Shown: positions 18,710 through 30,439, numbered from the stretch's first letter. The stretch: DNA of 30,934 nucleotides from Sphaeroforma sirkka (GCA_001586965.3 LUCW03000207.1:1-30934), one strand, 5' to 3'. The notes: generated by a model from the letters alone, not told the origin. Numbers and translations are program-made.

Positions 18710-19034
18710 CTGACTGATCTTTATTCGGGTCTAGCCCATTAGGCAGACCAGTGAGTGTTATACCTAAACTGAGAAGATCAGTCATACCTATAATTAAATC
18801 GTATTTCTGAGACATGTCAGTAACGATTAGGTGAGTCTTCACTTCTCTTCTATCTGACAGCATTATGTGTGCATAGTCAATGGCTTGTTCGCAAGTAGTA
18901 ACTTTGCCATTTCCCAAGATTAAATCAGTTGTTTCGTTATGGACAGCCATATCTGTAGCGTAGGCTACTCGGCGTGAGATAGCAGAGACTTCAGCCCCTG
19001 GATCAAAATAGTGCCATAACTTTTTTTTCTCCAT
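18710..19034 (-). pseudogene. Aspartic protease region, minus-strand element A
   Basis: FDPGAEVSAIS is followed by about 60 residues and then KYDLIIGMTDLLSLGI. Protease and N-terminal RT lie in one open frame here, which shows they are parts of a single pol product. Confidence 0.72.
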
Positions 19035-19131
19035 TTACGAAAACTGTTTGAAAGATACGTTCATCTCCTTTGGTATAGATTTTATTGAACATTTTCTCAT
19101 AATCTTGCTCTAGTGCACACATATGGTACTG

Positions 19132-19332
19132 TCAGTGCTTAACTTGGACGTCCGGTAAGTCCTTGCAATCCTCTTTGTGCCAACCGTTAGTACCCTTGCA
19201 AATAGCACACTCTTTCATATAGTGTCCAAAATCTGGCTTGCCTGGTGCACACTTAACAGGGTCGTGTCTACCATTCCACTTGCCATTACGTTTTGTGAGG
19301 TTGTAACCACACTTCTTGCAAGGCGCTCTCAC
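19132..19332 (-). pseudogene. Cys/His-rich nucleocapsid-like region, minus-strand element A
   Basis: The open frame of 66 codons contains CKKCGYNLTKRNGKW, a Cys at VKC, and CAICKGTNGWHKEDC. This is the clearest copy of the region. The second cluster has C-x2-C-x6-H-x3-C spacing. The frame ends in a stop before the protease region, so gag and pol are probably separate frames joined by read-through or frameshift, as is common in the family. Confidence 0.68.
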
Positions 19333-19339
19333 CTTCTTA

Positions 19340-21132
19340 TCACCTTTCGGTTCGGTAGAAGTAGAGCCAGTACCCCCCTCCAGTAGTAGTGCGAGGTTTC
19401 TTAGTACTACGCGCAGTATTAGTCTCTACTGCGTTTCGCTTAGTGGGCTGGGTGTAGCTCGTGGTACTAAGTACTCTAGTAGAGGAATTGGTATGCTTGT
19501 GTACTATCTTCTCAAAGACAGACCAAGGCATAGATCGCAAATCACCATAGGCGATGATGTCATCATTGACTTTCTTAAAGAGGTTAGCTCCCAGAGTCTC
19601 CATCATCTGACAAATTAATAAATATTCGCCAGTATAGGTACGACCACCCATCCGAGTATTCATATGTGTCATATGAGCTAGAGCACCTCGAATAGTGGTA
19701 TCGTTCGCAAAGAACTTGCGAGACTCTAGAAGTTCACGGTCACGTGCATCTTCAAAAAAAGGTGTTAAGTATATTATCACGCAACTGGTGCCAGGGTAGG
19801 GCTTTCCAGTTGGGCTCATGATCCTTCAAGATAGTTCGCCATTCACCTGGCTCACAGAAATGAATAAAGGCATTCATCATCTGCTTATCCTTAAGGCTGG
19901 CAGACTCCTTAAGTTGGTCGAAGGCCTTCAGTGTCTCCACTGTACTCTCATTAGTAGAGAAATCGACCTCAGCCTGCGCGTTACCTAGCTGCTTTATAAA
20001 GCTTGGTTCTAAGTGTTCACGAGGCTCATGCTCAGTGCTACGGGCTGTTAGTGCCAAGATGGTGTCTATTCCCTTTCTCTTGTTATCGATTAGATAGCGA
20101 ATGTTATCCGCTTTTCTATCGTCAAGGTCAGAGTCATTCAATAGACGGTCCTCAAGGACTTGCATACCAGAGCGTAATAGCCTGAGACGAGTATGTCTGG
20201 TTCTCACTTCCTCATCCTCAGGATTAGAGCGGGAACTCTCTAACGAGGTACTGGTGTAGCGATTGCCAAAATCGTGATTACCAGGGTTAGTTGGCAAATG
20301 AGGGTCGATATTACGAGGATGGTAAGCCTCATCGAGTTCCATACGATCATATCCTCTGACAGGGTTAGGTTTGTCAAGAGGATGGTCAATGGTAGCATCA
20401 GAGCTATAGAGATTAAATTTTGAAATATTTCTCTCTCGCCAGTGGTAACTGGCTTAGTAGTAAACATACTGGCTGGTAAACCAGTAGGTCTCGGGTTCGA
20501 AACTGGGCCCGAATTTTTTTCTTCTTCTTCGGTATAGGAAGAATATCAGCCAAGTGGGACACGATAGAGGGGTCCACAACTGCTGCTGCCGCTAGCTCCT
20601 TCAAGAACGCTTCAGTGCGGTTCAATTGGCGTCGAGAATGAGAGGATCCAACCACTCGTTGTCGAGTTATGGCGTCCTCAGCTTCGGCCCCAAGATTTGA
20701 GCCGAATGGAATGGCTTCATCATCGATGGCGAAACCGAAATTTTCGGACAGGTCCAATACTTCCTTTTCACTCCGAATGTCCCCGACATTCGTATCCACG
20801 AATTTTCCAGCCTTTCGACGTTTATCCCCAATATTTGACGGCACGTGGTCAGGGGGCAAGCTGGGGTCCTGAGCTTCACTCCTAGGTGATACACGGACGC
20901 TGGCGAGCCTTTCCGCGGTAGTAGATACCTCTTCTTCCAAGGCTTTAGGATCCGACGAGTCATCCTCAGAACAATCCTCTGTACCAACCTCAGAATTTGC
21001 TTCCCCAACAGTATCCTCGGCAGGCTCAACTCCAGACAGGCTAGGTGTTTCCACAGGGATCTCAGGAACCTCGGCAGGCTTAGCAGGCTTAGAGCTAGCG
21101 GCTCCCTTGCCTTTAGAAGTACCCTTAGCCAT
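19340..21132 (-). pseudogene. gag-like region, minus-strand element A (broken)
   Basis: It starts at 21132 with MAKGTSKGKGAAS. The frame to 20413 holds the disordered N-terminal part and the Glu/Arg-rich helical part. The frame 20342-19752 holds the capsid-like core (STNESTVETLKAFDQ, FIHFCEPGEWRTIL). The frame 19819-19340 ends with the Ser/Thr- and Lys-rich tail. The antisense tRNA-like sequence is at about 20443-20519. Confidence 0.82.
20443..20519 (+). other. tRNA-like sequence with A box, B box and T-run, antisense in gag
   Basis: TGGCTTAGTAG at 20450-20460 and GGTTCGAAACT at 20494-20504 are 44 bp apart, with the anticodon-arm-like hairpin between them and a run of at least six T near 20514. 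It matches the copy at 1122-1198. Confidence 0.65.
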
Positions 21133-21211
21133 AGTATTTGCTGGCTAGTAAATCGATGTTAGACAGTCTAGAAGCAGTACACTACTGTAACTACTAAATA
21201 ACTGAAAAATA

Positions 21212-21807
21212 TGTAAATTTCGATGGAAAATTACTAGGTTTCAAACTATATTAAACTAAAATACAATTTAGTCAGTTAGGATTTAGCAGTGGTAGCTTGT
21301 GTAAGAATGATCGGGACTGCCTCTTGTTAAGAGCCTAAATATCCTCGATCACACAGGGCGTACCTCTAGCTGTTCTTTATTGAATAATTTTCACTAGAAG
21401 TACTAAGTGTTCATGACCACTTGCCTAATTTGTAAATAGACATAATAACGTAAGTCACGTTAATACATTAGCTGATATAAATAAAGTTCCATCTGAAGAA
21501 AAGTTAAAAAAAGAAAAAGACTTATTGGATTTTGGAGATTGGCGGGAGGACCAAAATCTATAAGTAGTAGTTCGGAGATTATAAAATTTAGTTTATAATA
21601 TCCTACATCTACTAATGTCTCAAATAGGTCCAAGTAGATGAGTCATACCAAATACTCAGGCTATTGGAGCCATCAAAGTGAATTTAGAACACTTTGGAAA
21701 TATTGGAAAAAGAGCTTGTATTAAATTATTTAAAATACAAATAAAAACCAATGTATTATCTCAATTGATCTCGATATTTTAGACTGACCGGAGGCCGTAT
21801 TTCTACA
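21212..21807 (-). repeat. 5' LTR of the minus-strand element A
   Basis: On the plus strand it runs from TGTAAATTTCG to TATTTCTACA, 596 bp. It is nearly identical to 1893-2480 and to the reverse complement of 7991-8591. The gag leader (21133-21211) lies on its left. Confidence 0.92.
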
Positions 21808-22299
21808 CCCTCACCCGTCCCTGACACATCAACAGATGTTCCCCATACCCCGGCTAATCACGCTGTTGAAATACTACTTCCAAATATCGGTTCAAACCAA
21901 ATCATCGCGCTTGTTGGTTCCGACTATGATACTTCCGATCCAGGCCAGCCAACACATACCGAATTCATCCGTGGTCTGGTGCGGCATTGGCTTACCCCCT
22001 CCTCGCTTCTCGACCGGATTATGACAGATAACCTGGTTCTTCTCGGTATTTCGTACTCTGCACAAACCCATTCCGCGGCACTACATGGCGCAGACCCGAT
22101 CCGTATCACAGAGGTGGGTACTCTACTTAGTAGGTCAGCAAGCGAATATATGGACCATTCGCTAGTAACAGTGTTTTGTCAACACCGGCCCGAATTGACT
22201 CAGCGCATATCTTCCATTGTCGACTCACTTGGCCAAAGCTTCAAACGGGAATTTACGGACCACTTCTTCCCATCAATCTTTTCTGAACCACTACAGTGA
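21808..22299 (+). pseudogene. Unrecognised open-frame fragment cut by an LTR (second copy)
   Basis: About 163 codons are open from the LTR edge to the stop, with no start codon at the edge. Words include IRGLVRHWLTPSSLLDRIMT, DNLVLLGISYSAQTHSAALH and SIVDSLGQSFKREFTDHFF. This copy is the cleaner of the two. No family recognised. The frame reaching exactly to the LTR edge suggests the LTR landed in, or recombined with, a coding sequence. Confidence 0.4.
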
Positions 22300-22532
22300 C
22301 AATGGGAGCCATACCATATGTTTATACATTGTATCATACATACTTGCCATTTTTGAAATAAATAATATTTTCCCTACGGAGCAGCTCCATACGATGCTTG
22401 AGAATAGGTTTGTACAAGTACAAAACAATACGCTGTTAAAATGATGTGCGATAGTACATAATATAATCCCATCAACTCTGTCAAGACGAAGAAAAATATG
22501 CTCGACAATATCCTTAGTCTCTTTGCCAGTGT
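22300..22532. other. AT-rich stretch without a recognised gene (second copy)
   Basis: Counterpart of 2972-3204. Nothing recognised on either strand. Confidence 0.4.
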
Positions 22533-22908
22533 GTGCTTTCACACTATAAATCACACACGCTAATTGTCGATGGTGATTACGTATTTCAAAACGCTGCTGC
22601 CACCAAACGTCTTCTCACTCGCAACACGCATCTCAAGAAGACTCCGCCCTATACGCCCCCGCTCAACGGTAAAAATGAGCGTTGCTTACGACCTTTCTTG
22701 CTAACACCTTTCCATATGGTCGCTTACTTTGGTGTGAGCCCATGGTATTATTCGAAACAAGAACTCTCTGGACCCGGTTAACAATCCTTCTGACAAGTGG
22801 CACCATAAGTTTCTATCTTGGATTCCACAGATCAGATACGGCTTTGTTATTGCTTATCGTGTTGGAGTCCCCGCTCACAAATCGACCCACAAGTACATAG
22901 GCCACTAT
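22533..22908 (+). pseudogene. Integrase remnant of a different LTR element (second copy, fossil)
   Basis: It has the same VDGDYVFQN and KTPPYTPPLNGKNER words as 3205-3580 and the same abutment to a plus-strand LTR. Confidence 0.6.
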
Positions 22909-23503
22909 TGTAGAAATACGGCCTCCGGTCAGTCTAAAATATCAAGATCAATTGAGATAATACATTGGTTTTTATTTGTATTTTAAATAATTTAATACAA
23001 GCTCTTTTTCCAATATTTCCAAAGTGTTCTAAATTCACTTTGATGGCTCCAATAGCCTGAGTATTTGGTATGACTCATCTACTTGGACCTATTTGAGACA
23101 TTAGTAGATGTAGGATATTATAAACTAAATTTTATAATCTCCGAACTACTACTTATAGATTTTGGTCCTCCCGCCAATCTCCAAAATCCAATAAGTCTTT
23201 TTCTTTTTTTAACTTTTCTTCAGATGGAACTTTATTTATATCAGCTAATGTATTAACGTGACTTACGTTATTATGTCTATTTACAAATTAGGCAAGTGGT
23301 CATGAACACTTAGTACTTCTAGTGAAAATTATTCAATAAAGAACAGCTAGAGGTACGCCCTGTGTGATCGAGGATATTTAGGCTCTTAACCAGAGGCAGT
23401 CCCGATCATTCTTACACAAGCTACCACTGCTAAATCCTAATTGACTAAATTGTATTTCAGTTTAATATAGTTTGAAACCTAGTAATTTCCATAGAAGTTT
23501 ACA
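22909..23503 (+). repeat. LTR of family A, plus strand, with no matching internal region (second copy)
   Basis: 595 bp, TGTAGAAATACGG to GAAGTTTACA. It is closer to 7991-8591 than the first-copy counterpart is: the copy at 3581-4171 has a small cluster of differences in its right half. Confidence 0.88.
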
Positions 23504-24716
23504 AGGGTACGGTGGTTCTTCAACATGCTGGAGAAAAGATCCAAGGTGTTCGTGGAGGGTCCAGATACCGTAGAAGTCGTGGCACTCCTGTAATTGCTGA
23601 AGAAGGTCAGGGCCAATGGGCGGCAGTTTCGGGCCTACCAGGATGCGTCGAATCAATTGTTGGATGCAGGTAAAGTGGCTGGTAGTGAACTTGTGGCTAC
23701 CGGGGCAGACAGGGCAGAGACAACCGTCGGTGCGGTAGTCGAGCAATGTGAACATGTACGTATTCGTTATAATCATAGCACAGAGCCGGATTGGTGTAGA
23801 CTCGAAGCAGCGATTGAAGCTGTCGTGTCTGGCTGTGTCTCGGTTTGAGGTTGGCGATTTACCCATAACCAGTTGGTAGTAGTATTGGCACCGGGCCATT
23901 GCCGCGATCTCTTTGTTGGACCGACGTTTTGTTGAGTTCTTCCTGATGTCGTCACAGCGTTGGCGGAGGGCTACATGGTCGGGTGTACGCCCGCCCGTGG
24001 TTTTGTGTACAGTTTTCAGGTGAGCATAGATACTGTACGGGAAGCGCAGTGATGGTTTATCGTGGGCCCAGGCGGGTTGCGTCAGAGGGGTAAGTGGATT
24101 TGTGCTTGCCATTGAGTCGAGTTGTATTCCCAGGCGACCTCCGAGGTAGTCCGTGAATGGTCGCGGGGTGCAGGCCGCAAAAGTGAAGTAAGTTTGTTTG
24201 ATGTTTGGGAAACCGAGGGTATTTAGTGCCCGTGATGATGGCTGCTGCTTGAATGAGCGCTGAGTTAAAGCGCTCGAATAGGGGGCCCAACGCATCCTTC
24301 CATATAGGCGGAGCCCAGGCAATAATGTTCAGCCCATATGTAGCCGTGGATAGGATGAATGTTTTGAACATCACCAGTCGGTTGCGGGGGTGTCGCCAGC
24401 TGAAGCCATGAAAGCCATAAGCGCGGAAAGAGGCGATACCCAGTGACAATGCTGCAACCAGGGATTCCATATGTCTAGCGAGGTTGATTCCTGGTACTCC
24501 GTGAGAGAGTGGGAACCCCAGGTATTTGGAGTGTTTCGGTTCGGCATGTGTGGGCGCCGGTTTCAGGGGGAGGTAACGTGTGTTCCAAGGTGCGTCTGCA
24601 AGCGTCGGCGTGATAAGCTCACCATTTACTCAAAAAGAGTGTCAGTGTTTTGGGCAACGCCGAAGGTTCAGAAACCCCAGCCCAGAATGGGTGATACCAG
24701 CGTGGAACGTTCAGAA
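23504..24716 (-). mobile_element. LINE 3' part, 5'-truncated (second copy)
   Basis: The frame 24470-24057 has MESLVAALSLGIASFRAYGF and STATYGLNIIAWAPPIWKDA. An overlapping frame running to the LTR edge has RCQYYYQLVMGKSPTSNRDT and the Cys/His cluster CLCPVCPGSHKF. The shift between them is near 24060-24100. Upstream, toward 24650, a weak RT-like word (FGVAQNTDTLF) marks the visible 5' limit. This is the C-terminal third or less of a usual LINE ORF2. Confidence 0.75.
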
Positions 24717-24780
24717 AAATTAACCGAGGAGTCGATCGTGCGGATTGAGATCAAAGTATTCGCGACAAATTTTGATTTTG

Positions 24781-24864
24781 TAGTAAATTATGTGAATGAA
24801 TGAACCAACCAACAAACCTAGTACTAGCTTGGTCGGTTGGTTTAATTATTCACATGATTTACTA
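24781..24864. repeat. 84-bp imperfect hairpin (second copy)
   Basis: Same arms and loop as 5451-5534, with no change that I can see between the two copies. Confidence 0.7.
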
Positions 24865-24900
24865 CCTTATTTACTAAAAAATGTTGTGGCAGCCTTGAGG

Positions 24901-25931
24901 GGAGTATCCACATCTTTGCGGTTTAATTGGCGTCGAGATTAAGAAGATCTAACCACTCGTTGTCAAGATATGGCGTTCCCAACATTTGCGTTTTCCGCCC
25001 CAACATTCGGTGGCGAGGCATTCAGTGGCGAGGCATGCAACAAAATTCCACGAAATAGAACGCCGCCATCTTTGTTGATAGGTGATTGGGCTGACTTTCA
25101 GTAGCAATAAACCGTCAATCTCGAGATGGATCCTCCACTTGTTCAGTAGATATAGCCTTTCTAATATCTGACTTTTCGTGGTCAGATGGCGAGCTGATGC
25201 CTGGACTGCACTACTAGGAGACACACGGACGCTGGTGAGCCTTTCCGCGACAGTTGAGACCTCCTCTCTCAAGGCTTTAGGGTCCGACGAGTCATCCTCA
25301 GAGTTTTTTTTATCAGATCCAAGCTCAGAAACGGCGTCCTCTACAGCTTCAACGGCAGGCACAGTACCAGACGGACCAATGTCTCCAGTAACCTCAGGAA
25401 CCTCAATAGGCTTAGCAGGCTTAGAGCTGGCGGCTCCCTTGCCTTTAGAATTTCCTTTAGCCATAGTAATAGCTCAAGAACAGGAAAACTAATAAGGTCT
25501 AGGTATAGTAACAAGCGTGTAGCTTACTTTAGGGTAGAATAGCCACTATGAGGTAGTATAGAATACTTACAGTCCTGTCGCTGGATAGTAAGCAATTATT
25601 AGACAGTCTAAAAGCAGTACACTACAGTAACTACTAGATAACTAAAAAATATGTAAACTTCGATGGATATTTATATGTTCTAAACTATGATATATATACT
25701 AAGATACAATTTAAGTCAGTTAGGAATTAGCAGTTGCCTATCGTCTCAAATAGATCCAAGTAATGAGTCATACCAAATACTCAGGCTATTGGAGCCATCA
25801 AATTGAATTTAGAACACTTTGGAAAAATTGGAAAAAGAATTTATATTAAATTATTTTAAATACAATTATAAATCAATATGTTATCTCATTTGATCTTGAT
25901 ATTTAAACTGACCGGAGGCCGTATTACTACA
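24901..25931 (-). mobile_element. Ty3/Gypsy-type element, subfamily B, 5' part (second copy, fossil)
   Basis: It has the gag fragment starting at 25464 (MAKGNSKGKGAAS), a leader, and the internally deleted 280-bp LTR at 25652-25931. Same content and limits as 5571-6604. Confidence 0.75.
25652..25931 (-). repeat. Internally deleted LTR, subfamily B (second copy)
   Basis: TGTAAACTTCG to GTATTACTACA, 280 bp, the same internal deletion as 6325-6604. Confidence 0.8.
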
Positions 25932-26320
25932 CTCCTAACTCATAAGTGGTTGTAGTATAAACAACCACTCGCGACCATGTGCATCGGCGATGGCCGATCG
26001 TTACCTGCTGGTTAGGATCTTGCGATTGTAGCCATTGAGACAATCACGCACACCACAAGAGCACTTAGGAATGAACTTTGTCTTTTCTTTTGCTGGCAGT
26101 TACGCCTACGTCTGTGGTGAAACATATCACTCATACTACAAAAAAAGTGCAGATCAATCTAAGGACAAGCGTATGCAAGTATACTCACAGTCAGAATCTG
26201 GTACGATGATGACGTTGCAAAAATAATAAAGTGCGGTACTAGTACCATATGTATTGAATTTAAGTACCCAAAGCCTATATTTCCATTATTTTGAGCTAAT
26301 GGAAGTCCCTCCAAAAATAA
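25932..26320. other. About 390 bp between two LTRs (second copy)
   Basis: Counterpart of 6605-6996. The plus-strand frame from the ATG at 26071 is open for about 51 codons to a stop at 26226 (MNFVFSFAGSYAYVCG, ending TMMTLQK). No family recognised; low confidence that it is a gene. Confidence 0.3.
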
Positions 26321-26925
26321 GTTCTGTAAACTTCGATGGATATTTCTATGTTTTGAACTATGTTATATAAACTAAGATACAATTTAAGTCAGTTAGGATT
26401 TAGCAGTGGTAGCTTGTGTAAGAATAATCGGGACTGCCTCTTGTTAAGAGCCTTAATATCCTCGATCACACAGGACGTACCTTTAGCTGTTCTTTATTAA
26501 ATAATCTTCCCTAGAAGTACTAAGTGTTCATGACCACGTGCCAAATTTGTAGATAGACATAAGAACGTGAGTCAAGTTAATACATTGGCTAATATAAATA
26601 AAGTTCCATCTGAAGAAAAGTTAAAAAAGAAAAAGACATTGAATTTTGGAGATTGGCGGGAAGACCAAAACCTGTAAGTAGTAGTTCAGATATTATAAAA
26701 TTTAGTTTATAATACCCTACATCTACTATCGTCTCAAATAGATATAAGTAAATGAGTCATACCAAATACTCAGGCTATTGGATCTATCAAAGTGAATTTA
26801 GAATACTTTGGAAATATTGGAAAAAGAATTTGTATTAAATTATTTTGAATACAATTATAAACCAATATGTTATCTCATTTGATCTTGATATTTTAGACTG
26901 ACCGGAGACCGTATTACTACAGTTC
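26321..26925 (-). mobile_element. Solo LTR of subfamily B with 4-bp target site duplication (second copy)
   Basis: The LTR spans 26325-26921 and is flanked by GTTC on both sides (26321-26324 and 26922-26925), exactly as at 6993-7599. Confidence 0.82.
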
Positions 26926-26977
26926 TTTGTGTGAACCCGTGAGAAAAATATTTGCCTGGATTTAACTGTGGGTCATC

Positions 26978-27290
26978 TCAGTCTGAATATTTTTCTACAA
27001 GTTTGTCCTCGAAATCGGCTATATGCCATAGGGCCGTGGAGAGGGGTGGGTAGTGAAACAAGTCCTCGGTGAAGGGTCCGAGCGTGTGACCATCATCTCC
27101 GAACGATAGCGTCGGATAATATATTAAGGGGCAGGTAACTAGGCATATAGCACCTGACTTCAGTATCGTTTAGTCTATTTCTGTGAGTAAAGGGTAATAT
27201 ATCGGGTTTGTTGGAGTTTCGCTTTGTGATCCCGGCCACAGCTGATTGGTTATTGCATACGACAGGGACAGCGTGGGCTTGAATAAGATC
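26978..27290 (-). pseudogene. Orphan open-frame fragment, minus strand (second copy)
   Basis: Counterpart of 7652-7963, with a one-base difference in a G run that alters the frame. No family recognised. Confidence 0.3.
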
Positions 27291-27317
27291 AACGTACTAA
27301 TTTGCCTTTGTGATAAC

Positions 27318-27912
27318 TGTAGAAATACGGCCTCCGGTCAGTCTAAAATATCAAGATCAATTGAGATAATACATTGGTTTTTTTATTTGTATTTTAAATA
27401 ATTTAGTACAAGCTCTTTTTCCAATATTTCCAAAGTGTTCTAAATTCACTTTGATGGCTCCAATAGCCTGAGTATTTGGTATGACTCATCTACTTGGACC
27501 TATTTGAGACATTAGTAGATGTAGGATATTATAAACTAAATTTTATAATCTCCGAACTACTACTTATAGATTTTGGTCCTCCCGCCAATCTCCAAAATCC
27601 AATAAGTCTTTTTTTTTTAACTTTTCTTCAGATGGAACTTTATTTATATCAGCTAATGTATTAACGTGACTTTACGTTATTATGTCTATTTACAAATTAG
27701 GCAAGTGGTCATGAACACTTAGTACTTCTAGTGAAAATTATTCAATAAAGAACAGCTAGAGGTACGCCCTGTGTGATCGAGGATATTTAGGCTCTTAACA
27801 AGAGGCAGTCCTGATCATTCTTACACAAGCTACCACTGCTAAATCCTAACTGACTAAATTGTATTTTAGTTTAATATAGTTTGAAACCTAGTAATTTCCA
27901 TCGAAGTTTACA
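27318..27912 (+). repeat. 5' LTR of the plus-strand element A (second copy)
   Basis: 595 bp, TGTAGAAATACGG to GAAGTTTACA, near identical to 7991-8591, with the same left flank GTGATAAC. Confidence 0.92.
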
Positions 27913-27991
27913 TATTTTTCAGTTAAATAGTAGTTACAGTAGTGTACTGCTTCTAGACTGTCTGACATCGATTTACTATCCAGCAAATACT

Positions 27992-29800
27992 ATGGCTAAG
28001 GGTACTTCTAAAGGCAAGGGAGCCGCTAGCTCTAAGCCTGCTAAGCCTGCCGAGGTTCCTGAGATCCCTGTGGAAACACCTAGCCTGTCTGGAGTTGAGC
28101 CTGCCGAGGATACTGTTGGGGAAGCAAATTCTGAGGTTGGTACAGAGGATTGTTCTGAGGATGACTCGTCGGATCCTAAAGCCTTGGAAGAAGAGGTATC
28201 TACTACCGCGGAAAGGCTCGCCAGCGTCCGTGTATCACCTAGGAGTGAAGCTCAGGACCCCAGCTTGCCCCCCCTGACCACGTGCCGTCAAATATTGGGG
28301 ATAAACGTCGAAAGGCTGGAAAATTCGTGGATACGAATGTCGGGGGGGCATTATAACTCCACATCTAAAGGACACTCCAGCACAAATCCGGCGTGAAAAG
28401 GAAGTATTGGACCTGTCCGAAAATTTCGGTTTCGCCATCGATGGAGAAGCCATTCCATTCAGCTCAAATCTTGGGGCCGAAGCTGAGGACGCTATAACTC
28501 GACAACGAGTGGTTGGATCCTCTCAATCTCGACGCCAATTGAACCGCACTGAAGCGCTCTTGAAGGAGCTAGCGGCAGCAGCAGTTGTGGACCCCTCTAT
28601 CGTGTCCCACTTGGCTGATATTCTTCCTATACCGAAGAAGAAGAAAAATTTCGGGCCGGGTTTCGAACCCGAGACCTACTGGTTTACCAGCCAGTATGTT
28701 TACTACTAAGCCAGTTACCACTGGCGAGAGAGAAAATATTTCAAAATTTAATCTCTATAGCTCTGATGCTACCATCGACCATCCTCTTGACAAACCTAAC
28801 CCTGTCAGAGGATATGATCGTATGGAACTCGATGAGGCTTACCATCCTCGTAATATCGACCCTCATTTGCCAACTAACCCTGGTAATCACGATTTTGGCA
28901 ATCGCTACACCAGTACCTCGTTAGAGAGTTCCCGCTCTAATCCTGAGGATGAGGAAGTGAGAACCAGACATACTCGTCTCAGGCTATTACGCTCTGGTAT
29001 GCAAGTCCTTGAGGACCGTCTATTGAATGACTCTGACCTTGACGATGGGAAAGCGGATAACATTCGCTATCTAATCGATAACAAGAGAAAGGAAATAGAC
29101 ACCATCTTGGCACTAGCAGCCCGTAGCACTGAGCATGAGCCTCGTGAACACTTAGAACCAAGCTTTATAAAGCAGCTAGGTAACGCGCAGGCTGAGGTCG
29201 ATTTCTCTACTAATGAGAGTACAGTGGAGACACTGAAGGCCTTCGACCAACTTAAGGAGTCTGCCAGCCTTAGGGATAAGCAGATGATGAATGCCTTTAT
29301 TCATTTCTGTGAGCCAGGTGAATGGCGAACTATCTTGAAGGCTCATGAGCCCAACTGGAAAGCCCTACCCTGGCACCAGTTGCGTGATAATATACTTAAC
29401 ACCTTTTTTGAAGATGCACGTGACCGTGAACTACTAGAGTCTCGCAAGTTCTTTGCGAACGATACCACTATTCGAGGTGCTCTAGCTCATATGACATTAC
29501 CATATGAATACTCGGATGGGTGGTCGTACCTATACTGGCGAATATTTATTAATTTGTCAGATGATGGAGACTCTGGGAGCTAACCTCTTTAAGAAAGTCA
29601 ATGATGACATCATCGCCTATGGTGATTTGCGATCTATGCCTTGGTCTGTCTTTGAGAAGATAGTACACAAGCATACCAATTCCTCTACTAGAGTACTTAG
29701 TACCACGAGCTACACCCAGCCCACTAAGCGAAACGCAGTGAGAGACTCAATACTGCGTAGTACTAAGAAAACCTCGCACTACTACTGAGGAGGTACTGGC
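27992..29800 (+). pseudogene. gag-like region, plus-strand element A (second copy, broken)
   Basis: The ATG at 27992 opens MAKGTSKGKGAAS. The frame 28585-29583 holds the capsid-like core in one piece (FIHFCEPGEWRTILK, LRDNILNTFFEDARDRELLE) and is the longest open gag frame in the window. The tail before the Cys/His region follows. The antisense tRNA-like sequence is at about 28644-28710. Confidence 0.82.
28644..28710 (-). other. tRNA-like sequence with A box, B box and T-run, antisense in gag
   Basis: Read on the minus strand: A box TGGCTTAGTAG at 28693-28703, B box GGTTCGAAACC at 28659-28669, 44 bp between starts, and a T run at about 28644-28648. It combines the A-box variant of the minus-strand copies with the B-box variant of the plus-strand copy. 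Confidence 0.65.
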
Positions 29801-29834
29801 TCTACTTCTACCGAACCGAAAGGTGATAAGAAGG

Positions 29835-30030
29835 TGAGAGCGCCCTTGCAAGAAGTGTGGTTACAACCTCACAAAACGTAATGGCAAGTGGAATGTAGAC
29901 ACGACCCTATTAAGTGTGCACCAGGCAAGCCAGATTTTGGACACTATATGGAAAGAGTGCTACTTGCAAGGGTACTAACGGTTGGCACAAAGAGGATTGC
30001 AAGGACTTACCCGACGTCCAAGTTAAGCAC
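29835..30030 (+). pseudogene. Cys/His-rich nucleocapsid-like region (second plus copy)
   Basis: Counterpart of 10505-10710, with the same Cys clusters recognisable in the DNA; broken. Confidence 0.55.
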
Positions 30031-30130
30031 TGACAGTACCATATGTGCGCACTAGAGCAAGATTATGAGAAAATGTTCAATAAAATCTATACCAAAGGAG
30101 ATGAACGTATCTTTCAAACAGTTTTCGTAA

Positions 30131-30439
30131 ATGGAGAAAAGTTATGGCACTATTCGATCCAGGGCTGAAGTCTCTGCTATCTCATGCCGAGTAGCCTACG
30201 CTACAGATATGGCTGTCCATAACGAAACAACTGATTTAATATTGGGAAATGGCAAAGTTACTACTTGCGAACAAGCCATTGACTATGCACACATAATGCT
30301 GTCAGATAGAAGAGAAGTGAAGACTCACCTAATCGTTACTGACATGTCTCAGAAATACGATTTAATTATAGGTATGACTGATCTTCTCAGTTTAGGTATA
30401 ACACTCACTGGTCTGCCTAATGGGCTGGATCCCGAATAA
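30131..30439 (+). pseudogene. Aspartic protease region (second plus copy)
   Basis: The open frame contains AEVSAISCRVAYATDM and KYDLIIGMTDLLSLGI, the same retropepsin-like segments as 10780-11120; broken. Confidence 0.65.

Larger units (their letters stand above)
1..19330. repeat. Tandem repeat unit of about 19.33 kb, first copy
   Basis: Sequence from the window start reappears from 19331 in the same orientation and the same order of parts. Landmarks shift by a near-constant 19320-19331: the minus LTR start 1893 to 21212, the plus LTR start 3581 to 22909, the hairpin 5451 to 24781, the plus element LTR 7991 to 27318, the gag start 8672 to 27992. The copies are almost identical by eye; many differences are in homopolymer run lengths. 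The unit contains two inverted copies of the same retroelement, so it also contains a large inverted repeat. It may be a real tandem duplication, a read-around of a circle, or an assembly loop. Confidence 0.9.
15270..21807 (-). mobile_element. Ty3/Gypsy-type element A, minus strand, nearly full length (fossil)
   Basis: This is the same family and part order as the plus-strand copy, read from right to left: LTR 21212-21807, leader, gag from 21132, Cys/His region, protease, RT, RNase H, methyltransferase-like segment, integrase. It lacks its own recognisable 3' LTR because it runs into the mosaic junction. With 7991-15060 it forms an inverted repeat of about 6.5-7 kb that is nearly identical. 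About ten breaks. The likely age is young. Confidence 0.87.

Noticed and set aside
23594-23848. An 84-codon plus-strand gene
   Set aside because: It is the shadow of the LINE C-terminal frame with the Cys/His cluster on the minus strand.
24471-24803. A 110-codon plus-strand gene
   Set aside because: It is antisense to the LINE reverse transcriptase, which has clear family motifs on the other strand; it also runs into the hairpin.
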